Shown here in pieces: positions 50,813 to 60,059 of a stretch of 64,000 nt of DNA (the stretch's first letter is position 1; each line of letters begins with the position of its first letter). Where the stretch lies: contig JBBSQW010000001.1 in assembly GCA_038243635.1 (NCBI GenBank), positions 124,001 through 188,000 of the forward strand, in the 5' to 3' direction. The translations under genes were made by a program, and so were the position numbers. The notes below the pieces were generated by a model. That model was given only the letters and a program-made list of their open reading frames with translations. It was not told the DNA's origin and did no database searches. Origin of the DNA: Pseudopedobacter sp038243635 (GTDB lineage: Bacteria; Bacteroidota; Bacteroidia; Sphingobacteriales; Sphingobacteriaceae).

Positions 50813-51886
50813 TTATTTATACGTATTATCATAATATCGTTTCATAACAGATTGGGCTTCCTTGTTTTGTGGCGTCCAATCGTGGTTCAATTTTGGATCC
50901 ATCCTTCTAAAAGAGCTATACCACTTCCAAGCAAAACCTCCAGCAAACCATTCCTCTTTCCAAAACGTTTGATATAAAGCATCGTAGGCGTTCGCTTGAG
51001 CTTGGTTGTTAATTGGTGCCTGTTGGTTTTCTTTTTCCCAAGAACGCCACGCTGGCTGATCCATGCTTCTGTAGCCGTATTCGGTAAAAAGAATAGGCTT
51101 CCCTTTTTCGGAACTGAATGCAGTTAAATCTTTTTTAATTGGTTTCCAGAATTTTAATAGCTCGTTAACATTTGGATTTTTTGAATCTGAAAGGGGGAAG
51201 TAAGCGCTTATTCCAATAAAATCAAGATCTTCCCAAAAAGGAACATCTTTATAATCATCCCAGTTTGCACAATACGTTAATTTGCCTTTGTAAACTTTGC
51301 GAACCTCCTTGATTAATTTTCTCCAGAAATCGGGACGCTTTTTTACTGCAGTTCGGTACTCGGTACCCAAGCAAATCATTTCAATATTTTCATCAATAGC
51401 AATTTGGGTAAGCGCTAACATATAGTTTCTATAGTCAGTTTCCCATTTTTGCCACTCGGTGTCCGACTTTAAATTGAAATTCCCAATCCAACCGTTCTGT
51501 GACCAAACGTGTGGTTTCAGCATCACTTTTAATCCAGCTTGATGTGCTTGTTTAGTGTTTTCCTTGATTCCTGCAGATGACTCGCCCCAATATTGACGAT
51601 CGTAATTATATATTACGTTTGGGCTGTCTGCTTTAGTGAAAGCATAAGGAACCAAAGCGACCCAATTGCAATTAATGCTTTTTAAATCGTCGGTCCATTC
51701 GCGAGTAATTGCTTTAGGTGGCGCAACAAAATTTACTCCATTTATCTTTTCAGAAGGTTTTATTTTAAAAGATTTTAAATGAGATTTGTCGTTTTTAGTT
51801 CGAGATTCCGGGTAATTACAAGCAGTAACGCAACAATAAATTAGCAACAAACAACTGCTAACGAATAACTTAATGTTGCTTTTCAT
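50813..51886 (-). CDS. Glycoside hydrolase family 113-like lipoprotein
   Basis: A 357-residue putative beta-mannan hydrolase. The signal ends in a lipobox YCCVTAC (Cys23), so it is anchored in a membrane, probably facing the periplasm or exterior. The TIM-barrel catalytic region includes INGVNFVAPPKAITREW, HVWSQNGWIGN, and the likely acid/base Glu176 (ICLGTEYR) and nucleophile Glu269 (ILFTEYGYR), followed by WFAGGFAWKWY. GH113 enzymes cleave beta-1,4-mannan. It is 13 bp after the glycosyltransferase gene in the same direction; the pairing is not obviously functional. Confidence 0.82.
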   Translation of the reverse strand: MKSNIKLFVSSCLLLIYCCVTACNYPESRTKNDKSHLKSFKIKPSEKINGVNFVAPPKAITREWTDDLKSINCNWVALVPYAFTKADSPNVIYNYDRQYWGESSAGIKENTKQAHQAGLKVMLKPHVWSQNGWIGNFNLKSDTEWQKWETDYRNYMLALTQIAIDENIEMICLGTEYRTAVKKRPDFWRKLIKEVRKVYKGKLTYCANWDDYKDVPFWEDLDFIGISAYFPLSDSKNPNVNELLKFWKPIKKDLTAFSSEKGKPILFTEYGYRSMDQPAWRSWEKENQQAPINNQAQANAYDALYQTFWKEEWFAGGFAWKWYSSFRRMDPKLNHDWTPQNKEAQSVMKRYYDNTYK

Positions 51887-51899
51887 TTTAAAAATATTT

Positions 51900-52634
51900 C
51901 TAATTGGGTTTTTCGTATTTGCGAAACCAGCTTCTCACTTTAAGTTCGATTACACCTAAGAAAGCTTCTCTAAAAATACTGGTGCTCATTTTTGATGTTC
52001 CTTCGGTTCTATCCGTAAAAATAATGGGTACTTCTACTACTTTAAAACCATGTTTTATACTGGTGAACTTCATTTCAATTTGAAACGCATACCCAACAAA
52101 TTTTATCTTGTCTAAACGAATCGTTCGCAATACAACGCTTCTATAACATTTAAAGCCCGCAGTAGCATCCTGAATATCAATCCCGGTTATAAACCTTACA
52201 TAAACAGAAGCAAAATAAGACATTAACACCCTTCCCATTGGCCAGTTTACTACGTTTACCCCTTTGATATAGCGAGAACCGATGGCTAAATCAGCGCCGT
52301 TTACGCAAGCTTCGCGTAGTTTTAACAAATCTTCTGGGTTGTGAGAGAAATCTGCATCCATCTCAAAAATGTAATCGTAGCTGTGAGCTAAAGCCCATTT
52401 AAAACCATGGATATAAGCAGTTCCTAACCCCAATTTTCCTTTACGCTCTTCGATATAAAGATGTCCGTCATACTCCCCTTGAAGCTTTTTAACAATAGCT
52501 GCTGTTCCGTCTGGCGAACCGTCATCGATAATTAAGACATGAAAAGCGTGTTGTAGAGAAAATACTTTACGTATAATCTTTTCGATGTTTTCTTTCTCGT
52601 TATAAGTTGGAATGATGACTAAACTATCCGGCAC
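51900..52634 (-). CDS. Polyprenol-phosphate mannosyltransferase-like family 2 glycosyltransferase
   Basis: A 244-residue GT2 enzyme like dolichol-phosphate mannose synthase. It starts with VIIPTYNEKENIEKII, then LIIDDGSPDGTA (nucleotide-binding), EMDADFSHNPEDL (metal-binding DAD), AIGSRYIKGVNVVNW and RTEGTSKMSTSIFREA, all conserved in the family. It has no C-terminal membrane helices, so it acts at the cytoplasmic membrane surface. The start is GTG at 52632-52634. GH113 follows it and two POT transporters precede it. Confidence 0.92.
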   Translation of the reverse strand: MPDSLVIIPTYNEKENIEKIIRKVFSLQHAFHVLIIDDGSPDGTAAIVKKLQGEYDGHLYIEERKGKLGLGTAYIHGFKWALAHSYDYIFEMDADFSHNPEDLLKLREACVNGADLAIGSRYIKGVNVVNWPMGRVLMSYFASVYVRFITGIDIQDATAGFKCYRSVVLRTIRLDKIKFVGYAFQIEMKFTSIKHGFKVVEVPIIFTDRTEGTSKMSTSIFREAFLGVIELKVRSWFRKYEKPN

Positions 52635-52670
52635 TTGATTATTTTTTTATAAGGACGCAAGGTAGCGTTT

Positions 52671-54227
52671 TTAGTGAATACCATGCATCCATTTGTTCAA
52701 CTTAGGTGTTAACAACAGTAGCACAGCTGCAAAAGCACCAACTACGAATACACCCCAAATCAAATAGGTTTGTGTGTAGTTGAGTAAGGTTTCTTGTGTG
52801 CTCAGTACTCTTCCATTACCTTCCGCAGCCGTTAATGTACCGATAATTCCAGCCAGTTTATTACCTAATGATATAGATAAAAACCACGCACCCATTACAA
52901 AGCCAACTATTTTTACGGGAGATAATTTAGTAATCATTGATAAGCCTACCGGTGACAAACAAAGCTCGCCAATGGTAACTAAAAGGTAAAGCAAAGCTAA
53001 AAACAGCATAGGAACTAACCCATCTGCATTAGCAAAATACTTAGCTCCCAATACAATTACTAAAAACCCTGCAGCTAAAAAAGCCAAGCCTAAAACAAAC
53101 TTCATCGTAGTACGTGGCTCTTTGCCCTTACTACGTAGTTTTATCCAGAACCATGAAAATAATGGCGCTAACACCATGATATAGAAAGGGTTGAAACTTG
53201 TAAATAAGGAAGACGGTATAATTCCTCCACCCAAACTACGGTCTATATTTCTTTCTGCAAAAAGCGTTAAAGAACCACCTGCCTGCTCAAACAATGCCCA
53301 GAAAATAGCATGGAAAAAAAACAAAACAATAACAACCAATAAACGCTGACCTTCTACTTTTTCAGGATTTCTTAAGGCTTCATATAGTAAATACCCGATG
53401 ATGATGGCACTGATAGAAAGCATCAGCGTACTCATTAACTCGTTTTGGTTGAGCAACAAGGCGCATATCGGAATCATGATTAATGTACCGATGTAAACAA
53501 TTGCTTCCCAAGATAAACCCAACGGTTTAGCTGGTTTTAAAGTTATTATTTCTGGTTTTAAACCTGTGCCATTAAACACTTTACCGCTGAGTAAGAAAAC
53601 AATTACTCCAATTGCCATCCCAATTCCAGCCAGCCCGAAACCATAATGCCAACTGATTTGCTCGCCAACGTAGCCACAGGTTAAGGTAGCTAAGAACGCA
53701 CCAATGTTAACGCCCATGTAAAAAATGGTAAAAGCGCCATCCTTTCTTGGGTCGTTGGCATCATAAAAAGTACCTAAAAAGCTGGAAATATTTGGTTTAA
53801 AGAAACTGTTTCCAACGATAATCAAAGCTAAAGACATAAAAAACAGGGTGTTACTACCTTCAAATGCAAGTAGGAAATGCCCTAACATCATTAGTACACC
53901 GCCTAGCACAATTGCTTTTCTGAAACCGAAAATTTTATCGGCTACCAAGCCACCAATTACTGGAAAAAGGTAAACCATTGCTGTGTAAGAACCGTAAATA
54001 CTTAAAGCTTTAATATCGGCGCCTTCCATACCCTTAAAAAGCACTTTAACCATGTAAAGTGTTAATAAAGCTCGCATCCCGTAATAACTGAAACGCTCCC
54101 ACATCTCTGCAAAAAACAGAATAAAAAGCGCTTTAGGATGCGTTTTTCTATTTGAAATGATGACAAAGGGAACCCAGATTAAAACGAAAACCCAGCCGAT
54201 GATTAAGGTCCATTTTGCAATATCCAT
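52671..54227 (-). CDS. POT family oligopeptide:proton symporter, copy 2
   Basis: A 518-residue, twelve to fourteen helix peptide transporter. The proton-coupling ExxERFxYY motif is at 41-49 (EMWERFSYY), and GGLVADKIFGFRKAIVLGG is the motif A loop. The PTR2 region FYMGVNIGAFLATLTCGYVGE is clear. It extends further than its neighbour because of an extra hydrophobic segment around residues 240-275. It follows another POT gene by 9 bp, probably in one transcript. It imports di- and tripeptides using the proton gradient. Confidence 0.93.
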   Translation of the reverse strand: MDIAKWTLIIGWVFVLIWVPFVIISNRKTHPKALFILFFAEMWERFSYYGMRALLTLYMVKVLFKGMEGADIKALSIYGSYTAMVYLFPVIGGLVADKIFGFRKAIVLGGVLMMLGHFLLAFEGSNTLFFMSLALIIVGNSFFKPNISSFLGTFYDANDPRKDGAFTIFYMGVNIGAFLATLTCGYVGEQISWHYGFGLAGIGMAIGVIVFLLSGKVFNGTGLKPEIITLKPAKPLGLSWEAIVYIGTLIMIPICALLLNQNELMSTLMLSISAIIIGYLLYEALRNPEKVEGQRLLVVIVLFFFHAIFWALFEQAGGSLTLFAERNIDRSLGGGIIPSSLFTSFNPFYIMVLAPLFSWFWIKLRSKGKEPRTTMKFVLGLAFLAAGFLVIVLGAKYFANADGLVPMLFLALLYLLVTIGELCLSPVGLSMITKLSPVKIVGFVMGAWFLSISLGNKLAGIIGTLTAAEGNGRVLSTQETLLNYTQTYLIWGVFVVGAFAAVLLLLTPKLNKWMHGIH

Positions 54228-54236
54228 GTTGTAAAG

Positions 54237-55631
54237 TTATACGGTTTCTATTTGTTCGGTGTTTTTTAAAGGATTATTTCGTGGATCGGGTGTAGCATCT
54301 TCTGCTCCATGTGCCAATCTTTTTAAAGGCTTAATGATTAAAAGAACTAGCAACCCGAAGATTGTACAAAATATAGCGATACCTGTAAATATCTCTAATT
54401 CGCCGGCCGTTTGTGAATATTTGCCTACCCAACCCGAAAGGTAATTTCCCATTCCGGTTGCAGCAAAATAAGCCCCCATCATTAAAGAAGCGTATTTTAG
54501 GGGAGCCAATTTTGTAATGAAAGACAAAGCTACTGGTGAAGCGCAAAGCTCGCCAATGGTGTGAAACATATAGGCTAGAACCAACCAATACATTGCGGAC
54601 GAACCATCAGCTTCAAACTGCATGGATGCAGCGGTCATAAAAAAGAAACCCCATCCCATAATAATGGTTCCAATTGCCATTTTGAATATGGAGGATGATT
54701 CTTTCCCTTTCTTTTTTCGGTTATACCAAAATGCTGCCACGGCCGAACCTAAAGTTATGATAAAGAATGAATTGACAGATTGAAACCAAGGTGCAGGAAT
54801 TTCGAAATTATTTAAACTTAAAAAGCTTAAATCTAACATTCTGTTCGTTTTTTCATCGGCATACAAATTCATTAAACCACCAGCCTGCTCAAAAGCACCC
54901 CAAAAAACAATAATCATAATAAAAGAGAGAAACATCACAATCATACGGTCTTTCTCAATTTTTGAAAGTGGTTTCTTAACTGCTAAACGTTCAGCTTCTG
55001 GCAAAGAAGTAGTAGCATCTCCTATCCCAACTAAATGTTTTTGTCCGAATAAAAATACCAATTGACCAATTGCCATTCCAATTCCAGCTAAACCGAAACC
55101 AAAGTGCCAGCCATAATTTACCCCTACCGAACCTATTAAAATACCGGCTATTAAAGCTCCAATATTTATTCCGATGTAGAAAATAGTGAATGCTTTATCT
55201 CTTCTATCATCATTTTGAGCATATAAACCACCTACCATGGTAGAGATGTTTGGCTTTAAACAGCCCACTCCTGCTACAATTAAACCAAGACCTAAATAAA
55301 ATGCCCATTCAGCCCGAATAGCTAAAACTCCATGCCCTACAACCAGTAACCAGCCACCTAGCATCACTGCTTTTTTCTGTCCTAATAATTTATCCGCCAA
55401 AATTCCCCCGGGAATGGAAGCTATGTAAACTAAGGCAGTATAAGTGCCATACAAGCTTAAAGCTTCCACTTTTGACCACCCGAAACCAGGATTTACACCT
55501 GTAGATGATGCTACTAAAAATAAAACCAATAAAGCCTGCATTCCATAGTAGCTAAAACGCTCCCAAAGTTCTGTAAAAAACAAAATGTACAAGCCCACAG
55601 GATGTCCAAACAGCTCTTTTCGATTGTTCAT
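54237..55631 (-). CDS. POT family oligopeptide:proton symporter, copy 1
   Basis: A 464-residue peptide transporter. ExxERFxYY is at 21-29 (ELWERFSYY), with GGILADKLLGQKKAVMLGG and the PTR2 signature FYIGINIGALIAGILIGSVG. The tail carries a polar extension (LAHGAEDATPDPRNN). It is clearly paralogous to the downstream copy, but diverged enough (only the conserved cores align by eye) that they may prefer different peptides. A 134 bp gap with no promoter box precedes it. Confidence 0.93.
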   Translation of the reverse strand: MNNRKELFGHPVGLYILFFTELWERFSYYGMQALLVLFLVASSTGVNPGFGWSKVEALSLYGTYTALVYIASIPGGILADKLLGQKKAVMLGGWLLVVGHGVLAIRAEWAFYLGLGLIVAGVGCLKPNISTMVGGLYAQNDDRRDKAFTIFYIGINIGALIAGILIGSVGVNYGWHFGFGLAGIGMAIGQLVFLFGQKHLVGIGDATTSLPEAERLAVKKPLSKIEKDRMIVMFLSFIMIIVFWGAFEQAGGLMNLYADEKTNRMLDLSFLSLNNFEIPAPWFQSVNSFFIITLGSAVAAFWYNRKKKGKESSSIFKMAIGTIIMGWGFFFMTAASMQFEADGSSAMYWLVLAYMFHTIGELCASPVALSFITKLAPLKYASLMMGAYFAATGMGNYLSGWVGKYSQTAGELEIFTGIAIFCTIFGLLVLLIIKPLKRLAHGAEDATPDPRNNPLKNTEQIETV

Positions 55632-55765
55632 AAATTTATATTTACGTTTTTTTAATTGAGGTTAACTATTCTTGAATATCAATAATAAAGATTTTTTCTA
55701 TTAATTACCGACCAGCAAGCATTTTTTTTTGTTTGTTATGGATTTATTACAAAAAAATAATGACC

Positions 55766-56671
55766 CTAATTATTAATAACGGGTGAGGTATTCTGGCTGT
55801 CCTTTGAAGGATCTATAAAAAGCTCATCGTTTTCATCGGGTAAATTGGTGAGTTTCAAGTTATCCTGAAAAAGCCATTTGCCTTGCTTGAATTTTAAGCC
55901 GTCGTAAGATAAATCTGGTGCGTAAAACTCTGTCATTCCTTCAGATTCTTTATCTGGAGCAACCAAATGATCAAAAACAATCATGTTTTCGGCTTTAACA
56001 TACCTTAATAACATGGATGCATCTTTGATGTAATCGAAAATCATTCGGTTCACAAAGGCTTTGGATTTAGGGGATGATTCCAATACGGTTGATCCAAAAA
56101 CTGGTTTTCCATCGGTAAACTTTAAAGTTTCTATGATTTTACTAGAAGAGAATGTGTTTTTGCCTTTCCAACCAAGCAAGATGAAATAAGGATCTTTTAT
56201 TCCCGTAATTGGTACAATTTGATAATACACCGCACCTAGCCATTTGTTGGTCTCAAGCGTTATATCTGCAAGGTCGGCCTGCATGGATAAGCTTTGCGTG
56301 TTATCTAGTAAAGGATAAAGTTCTAACTTATTGGGGTTATTAACTTGAATAGCACCAAAGTAGCGATAGCTCCCATCATCAGATTGGGTAAACCAAGTGA
56401 AAATTCTGAACTTATTATCATCTGCTTTTTTTATAGAAACAAAATCACTTAGGTTTTTAAAAGAATAATAGAATGAGTTTTTCTCTTTTAAGGCATCTAC
56501 CAAAGTTTTGATAAACTTATAATTTGCTTGTGTTCTGTTTTCCTCAACAGAATCGCTGGTGATTGCTATCCCAAGACTTTTTAAGGAATCTTCATAAACC
56601 AAGAGTTTATTTTGGGAGAAAGAAAGGTTTGTTTGTATTAAAACAACTAAAAGCAGGATGATTTTTTTCAT
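55766..56671 (-). CDS. Secreted hypothetical protein (301 aa)
   Basis: Not recognised. Signal peptide MKKIILLLVVLIQTNLSFS is followed by QNKLLVYEDSLKSLGIAITS and a region with YYQIVPITGIKDPYFILLGWKG, ILLRYVKAENMIVFDHLVAPD and a C-terminal EGMTEFYAPDLSYDGLKF. The balanced strand-rich composition suggests a globular exported protein. It ends 8 bp after the thiolase remnant in the same direction. Confidence 0.75.
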   Translation of the reverse strand: MKKIILLLVVLIQTNLSFSQNKLLVYEDSLKSLGIAITSDSVEENRTQANYKFIKTLVDALKEKNSFYYSFKNLSDFVSIKKADDNKFRIFTWFTQSDDGSYRYFGAIQVNNPNKLELYPLLDNTQSLSMQADLADITLETNKWLGAVYYQIVPITGIKDPYFILLGWKGKNTFSSSKIIETLKFTDGKPVFGSTVLESSPKSKAFVNRMIFDYIKDASMLLRYVKAENMIVFDHLVAPDKESEGMTEFYAPDLSYDGLKFKQGKWLFQDNLKLTNLPDENDELFIDPSKDSQNTSPVINN

Positions 56672-56679
56672 TCAAGATA

Positions 56680-57060
56680 TTAACGCAAATTTTCGATTAC
56701 AATTGCACTTTCACCACTGCCACCATTGCAGATTGCAGCAACTCCGAATTTAGCATTATTTTGTTGAAGCGCATGAACTAAGGTTACAATAATTCTAACA
56801 CCCGACGCACCAAGCGGATGCCCTAAAGCTACTGCTCCACCGTTTACGTTTACTTTATCGGAATTTAAATCCAATATTTTATTATTTGCTAAGGTTACCA
56901 CCGCAAAAGCTTCATTAATTTCGAATAAATCAATATTGTTGATGTTTAAGCCTGCTTTTTTTAGAGCTAATGGAATTGCTTTTGATGACGCTGTTGTAAA
57001 CCATTCTGGCGCTTGTTGTGCACTTGCATAAGCGATGATTTTTGCAAGTGGCTTTTTGAA
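56680..57060 (-). pseudogene. Truncated thiolase (C-terminal domain only)
   Basis: Residues KPLAKIIAYASAQQAPEWFT through CNGGSGESAIVI match the C-terminal third of acetyl-CoA acetyltransferase: INEAFAVVTL, NGGAVALGHPLGASGVRI and the Cys/Gly loop CNGGSGESA are intact, but the N-terminal two-thirds with the active-site Cys are missing. Thiolases are about 390 residues; about 125 remain. Homology stops at about 57055, just before degenerate tandem repeats begin, so a deletion or insertion removed the rest. A continuous frame extends to 57201 but its extra residues derive from the repeats. Almost certainly non-functional. Confidence 0.8.
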
Positions 57061-57076
57061 GCGGAGTTTTGATGTT

Positions 57077-57287
57077 GAGTTGGGTTGTTTATTAACCACA
57101 GAAGTAATAGCGTTTTTTCTATAGAGTGTACAAAGTTTTTTAACCACAGAGAACGCAGAGATCACAGAGTCGGGTTGCTGGAGTGGTTGTTTTTTAACCA
57201 CAGAGGTATTCAGAAAGATTTTTTAACCGCGGGAGGATGCGGAGGTAATAGAGTTGGGTTGTGAGCGTGGTTGTGTTAACCACAGAG
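57077..57287. repeat. Three degenerate tandem repeats (84-90 bp unit)
   Basis: GAGTTGGGTTGT at 57077 recurs at 57167 and 57251 (one or two changes), each followed by TTAACCACAGAG-like sequence (57093, 57195, 57276; another at 57140). The TTAACCACAGAG module is known to recur between genes in several bacterial phyla. It breaks the thiolase gene. Confidence 0.7.
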
Positions 57288-57407
57288 CTTTTTTAGAGGA
57301 AGGATGCTGAGATTAAAGAATTAAATGTTTTAAAATTTAAAATAGAATGCTTTAAATTCAAATTTACAGAGGCTTCTTTTTTTGCGTTAGCGATGGAAGT
57401 GGCATCC

Positions 57408-57446
57408 TTTTTTTGTCCTTCGACTCCGCTCAGGATGACAAAAAAA
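57408..57446. repeat. Interspersed palindromic repeat (CTTCGACTCCGCTCAGGATG)
   Basis: TTTTTTGTC at 57409-57417 pairs with GACAAAAAA at 57437-57445 around the core CTTCGACTCCGCTCAGGA. This core recurs between genes in many Bacteroidota genomes (general knowledge). Confidence 0.65.
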
Positions 57447-57537
57447 GATACAACGTACAGCGTGTTTAAACGCCCAAGTTAATAAAGCCTTTTTTATAAG
57501 CCCTAACACATAAAACCCCCGATAAATAATTTATCTT

Positions 57538-57545
57538 TAAATTTG
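57538..57545 (+). promoter_or_regulatory. -7 box of the 7TM-HD gene
   Basis: TAAATTTG (TAnnTTTG) ends 20 bp before the GTG start at 57566; the overlapping TATCTTTA is a second poor match. Confidence 0.42.
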
Positions 57546-57565
57546 ACAAAATTTTAGACTTAAAA

Positions 57566-59641
57566 GTGGCTGATATCAACAGAAATTCTCATAAAATTAT
57601 TTACAGAAAATACACTTCTGTTATTAAATATGTGCTGATGGCGCTCTGTGTCATTATTATAACTGCGGTTTTACCTAAGCATGCCAAATTTAAATACGAG
57701 TTTGAAAAAGGAAATGTTTGGTTGCATGATGATTTGGTATCGCCGTTTAACTTCCCTATAAGGAAGACTACCGATGAAATAAAGAAAGATAAGGAGAGTA
57801 TTTTAAAGTCTATTTTACCGGTTTATGAGCTGGGAGAAAAGGTTTTCGAAGATCAATCTTTACAGTATCAGGCAGATTTTGAAGCCAAATGGAGGAATGC
57901 GGGTTTAAAAGATGATGCGTTAAAGGCTAAAAACTTTGACGTTGGATTTAAACTTTTGGAGAACATTTATAAACGAGGTGTTATAGGTTTGAATAAAAAA
58001 TACCAGCGAGATGGTGAGCAGTATACTATTTCTTTATTGAGAGGAAATATAGAGACCCAAGTAAGTACCGCAACATTATTAACGCAGCCAACGGCAGTGG
58101 CTAAGGTGGCAGATGCGTTAGTCGGTGATAAAAACATACAATCGGATATGTTGCTTTCTGTTATTAAAGATCGGATTACGCCTAATGTGATTTATAATGA
58201 GTCTTTTACGGATAAAATTGAGAGACAGGCGATAGAAAATGTGTCCTCCACCCGAGGAATGGTACAAAAAGGGGAACTAATTGTTAGTAAGGAAAGCACC
58301 GTTACGGAAGAAATATACCAGAAGCTGGAGTCGTTGCGATTGACTTACGAAGAAAGCATTACCACCCCTAGCGACCGGAAACTGACTTTATTTGGTCAGT
58401 TTATTTTGGTTGGAATGGTGATTTGTCTGTTGATGGTGTTTCTGAACCTTTTTAGACGAGATATTTTTAACGATAATCGACAGATTTCCTTAATTTTGAT
58501 GGTGGTAACTGGGATGTTGGTTTCCCTGTCCTGGGCGATAAACATTAAACTGCCAAGTCTTTATTACATCCCGTATTGTATTGTTCCTATTATCATTAGG
58601 ATTTTATTTGATACGCGTTTGGCGATGAATATCCACCTATTAGTGGTTTTAATTGCGAGTTTCTTTTTACCAAATAGCTTTGAATTTGCTTTTTTACAGA
58701 TTACTGCGGGTATGGTTGCTATTTACAGTATCAAAAATTTGGTTCGTAGAGAGCAGTTTCTAATATCGGCCGTATTGATTTTAGTGAATTATTTTGTGGC
58801 CTATTTAGGTATATCTTTAATTAGAGAAGGCACTATTGGCGCCATTGAATGGGCTAAATTTACACCGTTTTTATTTAGTGTATTGTTAAGCTTATTGGCT
58901 TATCCTTTAATTTATTTGTTTGAAAAGCTCTTCGGAATCACTTCTGACATTAGCTTGATCGAGCTTACCAACACAAATTCAACGCTGCTGCGAGAACTAG
59001 CTTTTAAAGCGCCTGGAACTTTCCAGCATTCTTTACAAGTAGCGAATTTGGCAGAATCAGCTATTTTTAAGATTGGCGGGAATGCGTTATTAGTTAGAGC
59101 TGGTGCATTATACCATGATATTGGTAAAATGGACAATCCGCAGTTTTTTATCGAAAACCAAAATAAAGGTTTAAATCCGCATGATAAATTACCTTACGAG
59201 GAAAGTGCACAAATCATCATACGCCATGTGATAAACGGAATTGAAATGGCTCGTAGAAACAATTTGCCAGAGGTAATCATTGATTTTTTAAGAACGCATC
59301 ATGGAAATACGCGAGTGGATTATTTTTACCAGTCGTTTCTGAAAAACTTCCCCGAAAAAATTGTGGACGAAAATACATTTAGATATCCTGGTCCTATTCC
59401 GTTTACCAAAGAAACTGCTGTTTTAATGCTTGCAGATTCTGTAGAAGCCGCATCAAGAAGTTTAAAAGAACCGGATGCAGAAAGTATAAATAACCTAGTT
59501 GAGCGTATTATTGACTACAAATTGGCGCAAAATCAATTAAATGATAGTAATATTACTTTGAAGGAAATTGAGACTATCAAGCTGATTTTTAAGACGATGC
59601 TGATGGGCATTTACCATGTACGTGTGGAATATTTAAAATAG
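57566..59641 (+). CDS. 7TM-7TMR HD-domain phosphodiesterase (PgpH-like)
   Basis: A 691-residue membrane protein of the family whose members hydrolyse cyclic di-AMP (PgpH). One helix at about 22-38 precedes an extracytoplasmic 7TMR-HD domain (42-265), then seven hydrophobic helices (273-455), and a cytoplasmic HD domain with H488 (FQHSLQVA), the H517-D518 pair in YHDIGKMDNPQFF, and RTHHGNTRVDYFY. The start is GTG at 57566, supported by the family N-terminus. A diadenylate cyclase partner is not in the window. It would adjust second-messenger levels controlling osmotic and cell-wall state. Confidence 0.93.
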   Translation: MADINRNSHKIIYRKYTSVIKYVLMALCVIIITAVLPKHAKFKYEFEKGNVWLHDDLVSPFNFPIRKTTDEIKKDKESILKSILPVYELGEKVFEDQSLQYQADFEAKWRNAGLKDDALKAKNFDVGFKLLENIYKRGVIGLNKKYQRDGEQYTISLLRGNIETQVSTATLLTQPTAVAKVADALVGDKNIQSDMLLSVIKDRITPNVIYNESFTDKIERQAIENVSSTRGMVQKGELIVSKESTVTEEIYQKLESLRLTYEESITTPSDRKLTLFGQFILVGMVICLLMVFLNLFRRDIFNDNRQISLILMVVTGMLVSLSWAINIKLPSLYYIPYCIVPIIIRILFDTRLAMNIHLLVVLIASFFLPNSFEFAFLQITAGMVAIYSIKNLVRREQFLISAVLILVNYFVAYLGISLIREGTIGAIEWAKFTPFLFSVLLSLLAYPLIYLFEKLFGITSDISLIELTNTNSTLLRELAFKAPGTFQHSLQVANLAESAIFKIGGNALLVRAGALYHDIGKMDNPQFFIENQNKGLNPHDKLPYEESAQIIIRHVINGIEMARRNNLPEVIIDFLRTHHGNTRVDYFYQSFLKNFPEKIVDENTFRYPGPIPFTKETAVLMLADSVEAASRSLKEPDAESINNLVERIIDYKLAQNQLNDSNITLKEIETIKLIFKTMLMGIYHVRVEYLK

Positions 59642-59676
59642 TTTGAAAATTTATTTTCGTAGCTCCAAAGGATTAC

Positions 59677-59684
59677 TATATTTG
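59677..59684 (+). promoter_or_regulatory. -7 box of tRNA-Ser
   Basis: TATATTTG (TAnnTTTG) ends 39 bp before the mature tRNA 5' end; the -33 position reads TTTCG. Confidence 0.45.
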
Positions 59685-59723
59685 CAGACCCTTAGGGAAT
59701 TGGTTAGCTAATTTTTAAGTATT

Positions 59724-59810
59724 GGAGAGATGCCTGAGTGGCCGAAAGGAACAGTTTGCTAAACTGTCGTACTGGCAACGGTACCCAGGGTTCGAATCCC
59801 TGTCTCTCCG
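59724..59810 (+). tRNA. tRNA-Ser, anticodon GCU
   Basis: An 87-base class II tRNA. The acceptor arms GGAGAGA and TCTCTCC pair, with discriminator G; the anticodon stem-loop is ACAGT-TTGCTAA-ACTGT giving GCU (codons AGC/AGU); a long variable arm (CGTACTGGCAACGGTACC) and the T-loop GGTTCGAATCC are present. The CCA end is not encoded. Confidence 0.97.
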
Positions 59811-59835
59811 CTGATATCATTATCAAAAATCAACA

Positions 59836-59875
59836 AAAGCCTGCAAATCAAATGATTGCAGGCTTTCTTATTTTA
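59836..59875 (+). terminator. Terminator of tRNA-Ser
   Basis: Stem AAAGCCTGCAA with TTGCAGGCTTT (59836-59846 and 59856-59866), then TTTCTTATTTT-like tail. It begins 26 bp after the tRNA. Confidence 0.88.
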
Positions 59876-60059
59876 GAGAAATGGGCAAAATATTCAAATA
59901 TTCTCAGTATAAGTGAGCGTAATTCGAGAGTCAATGACTATCAATTGAAACACTCTCGGTTAGAGCGGTAAAAATTTGAATATCAACCTGTTCAGTCGTT
60001 GAGCATCTCAATTTTGGTTAGCTGCAAGCGTATTTTTGCTTAACCCTAATTACAAAATC

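Noticed and set aside
59738..59971. 77-codon ORF over tRNA-Ser
   Set aside because: Runs through the tRNA and its terminator, so it cannot be a genuine coding region.
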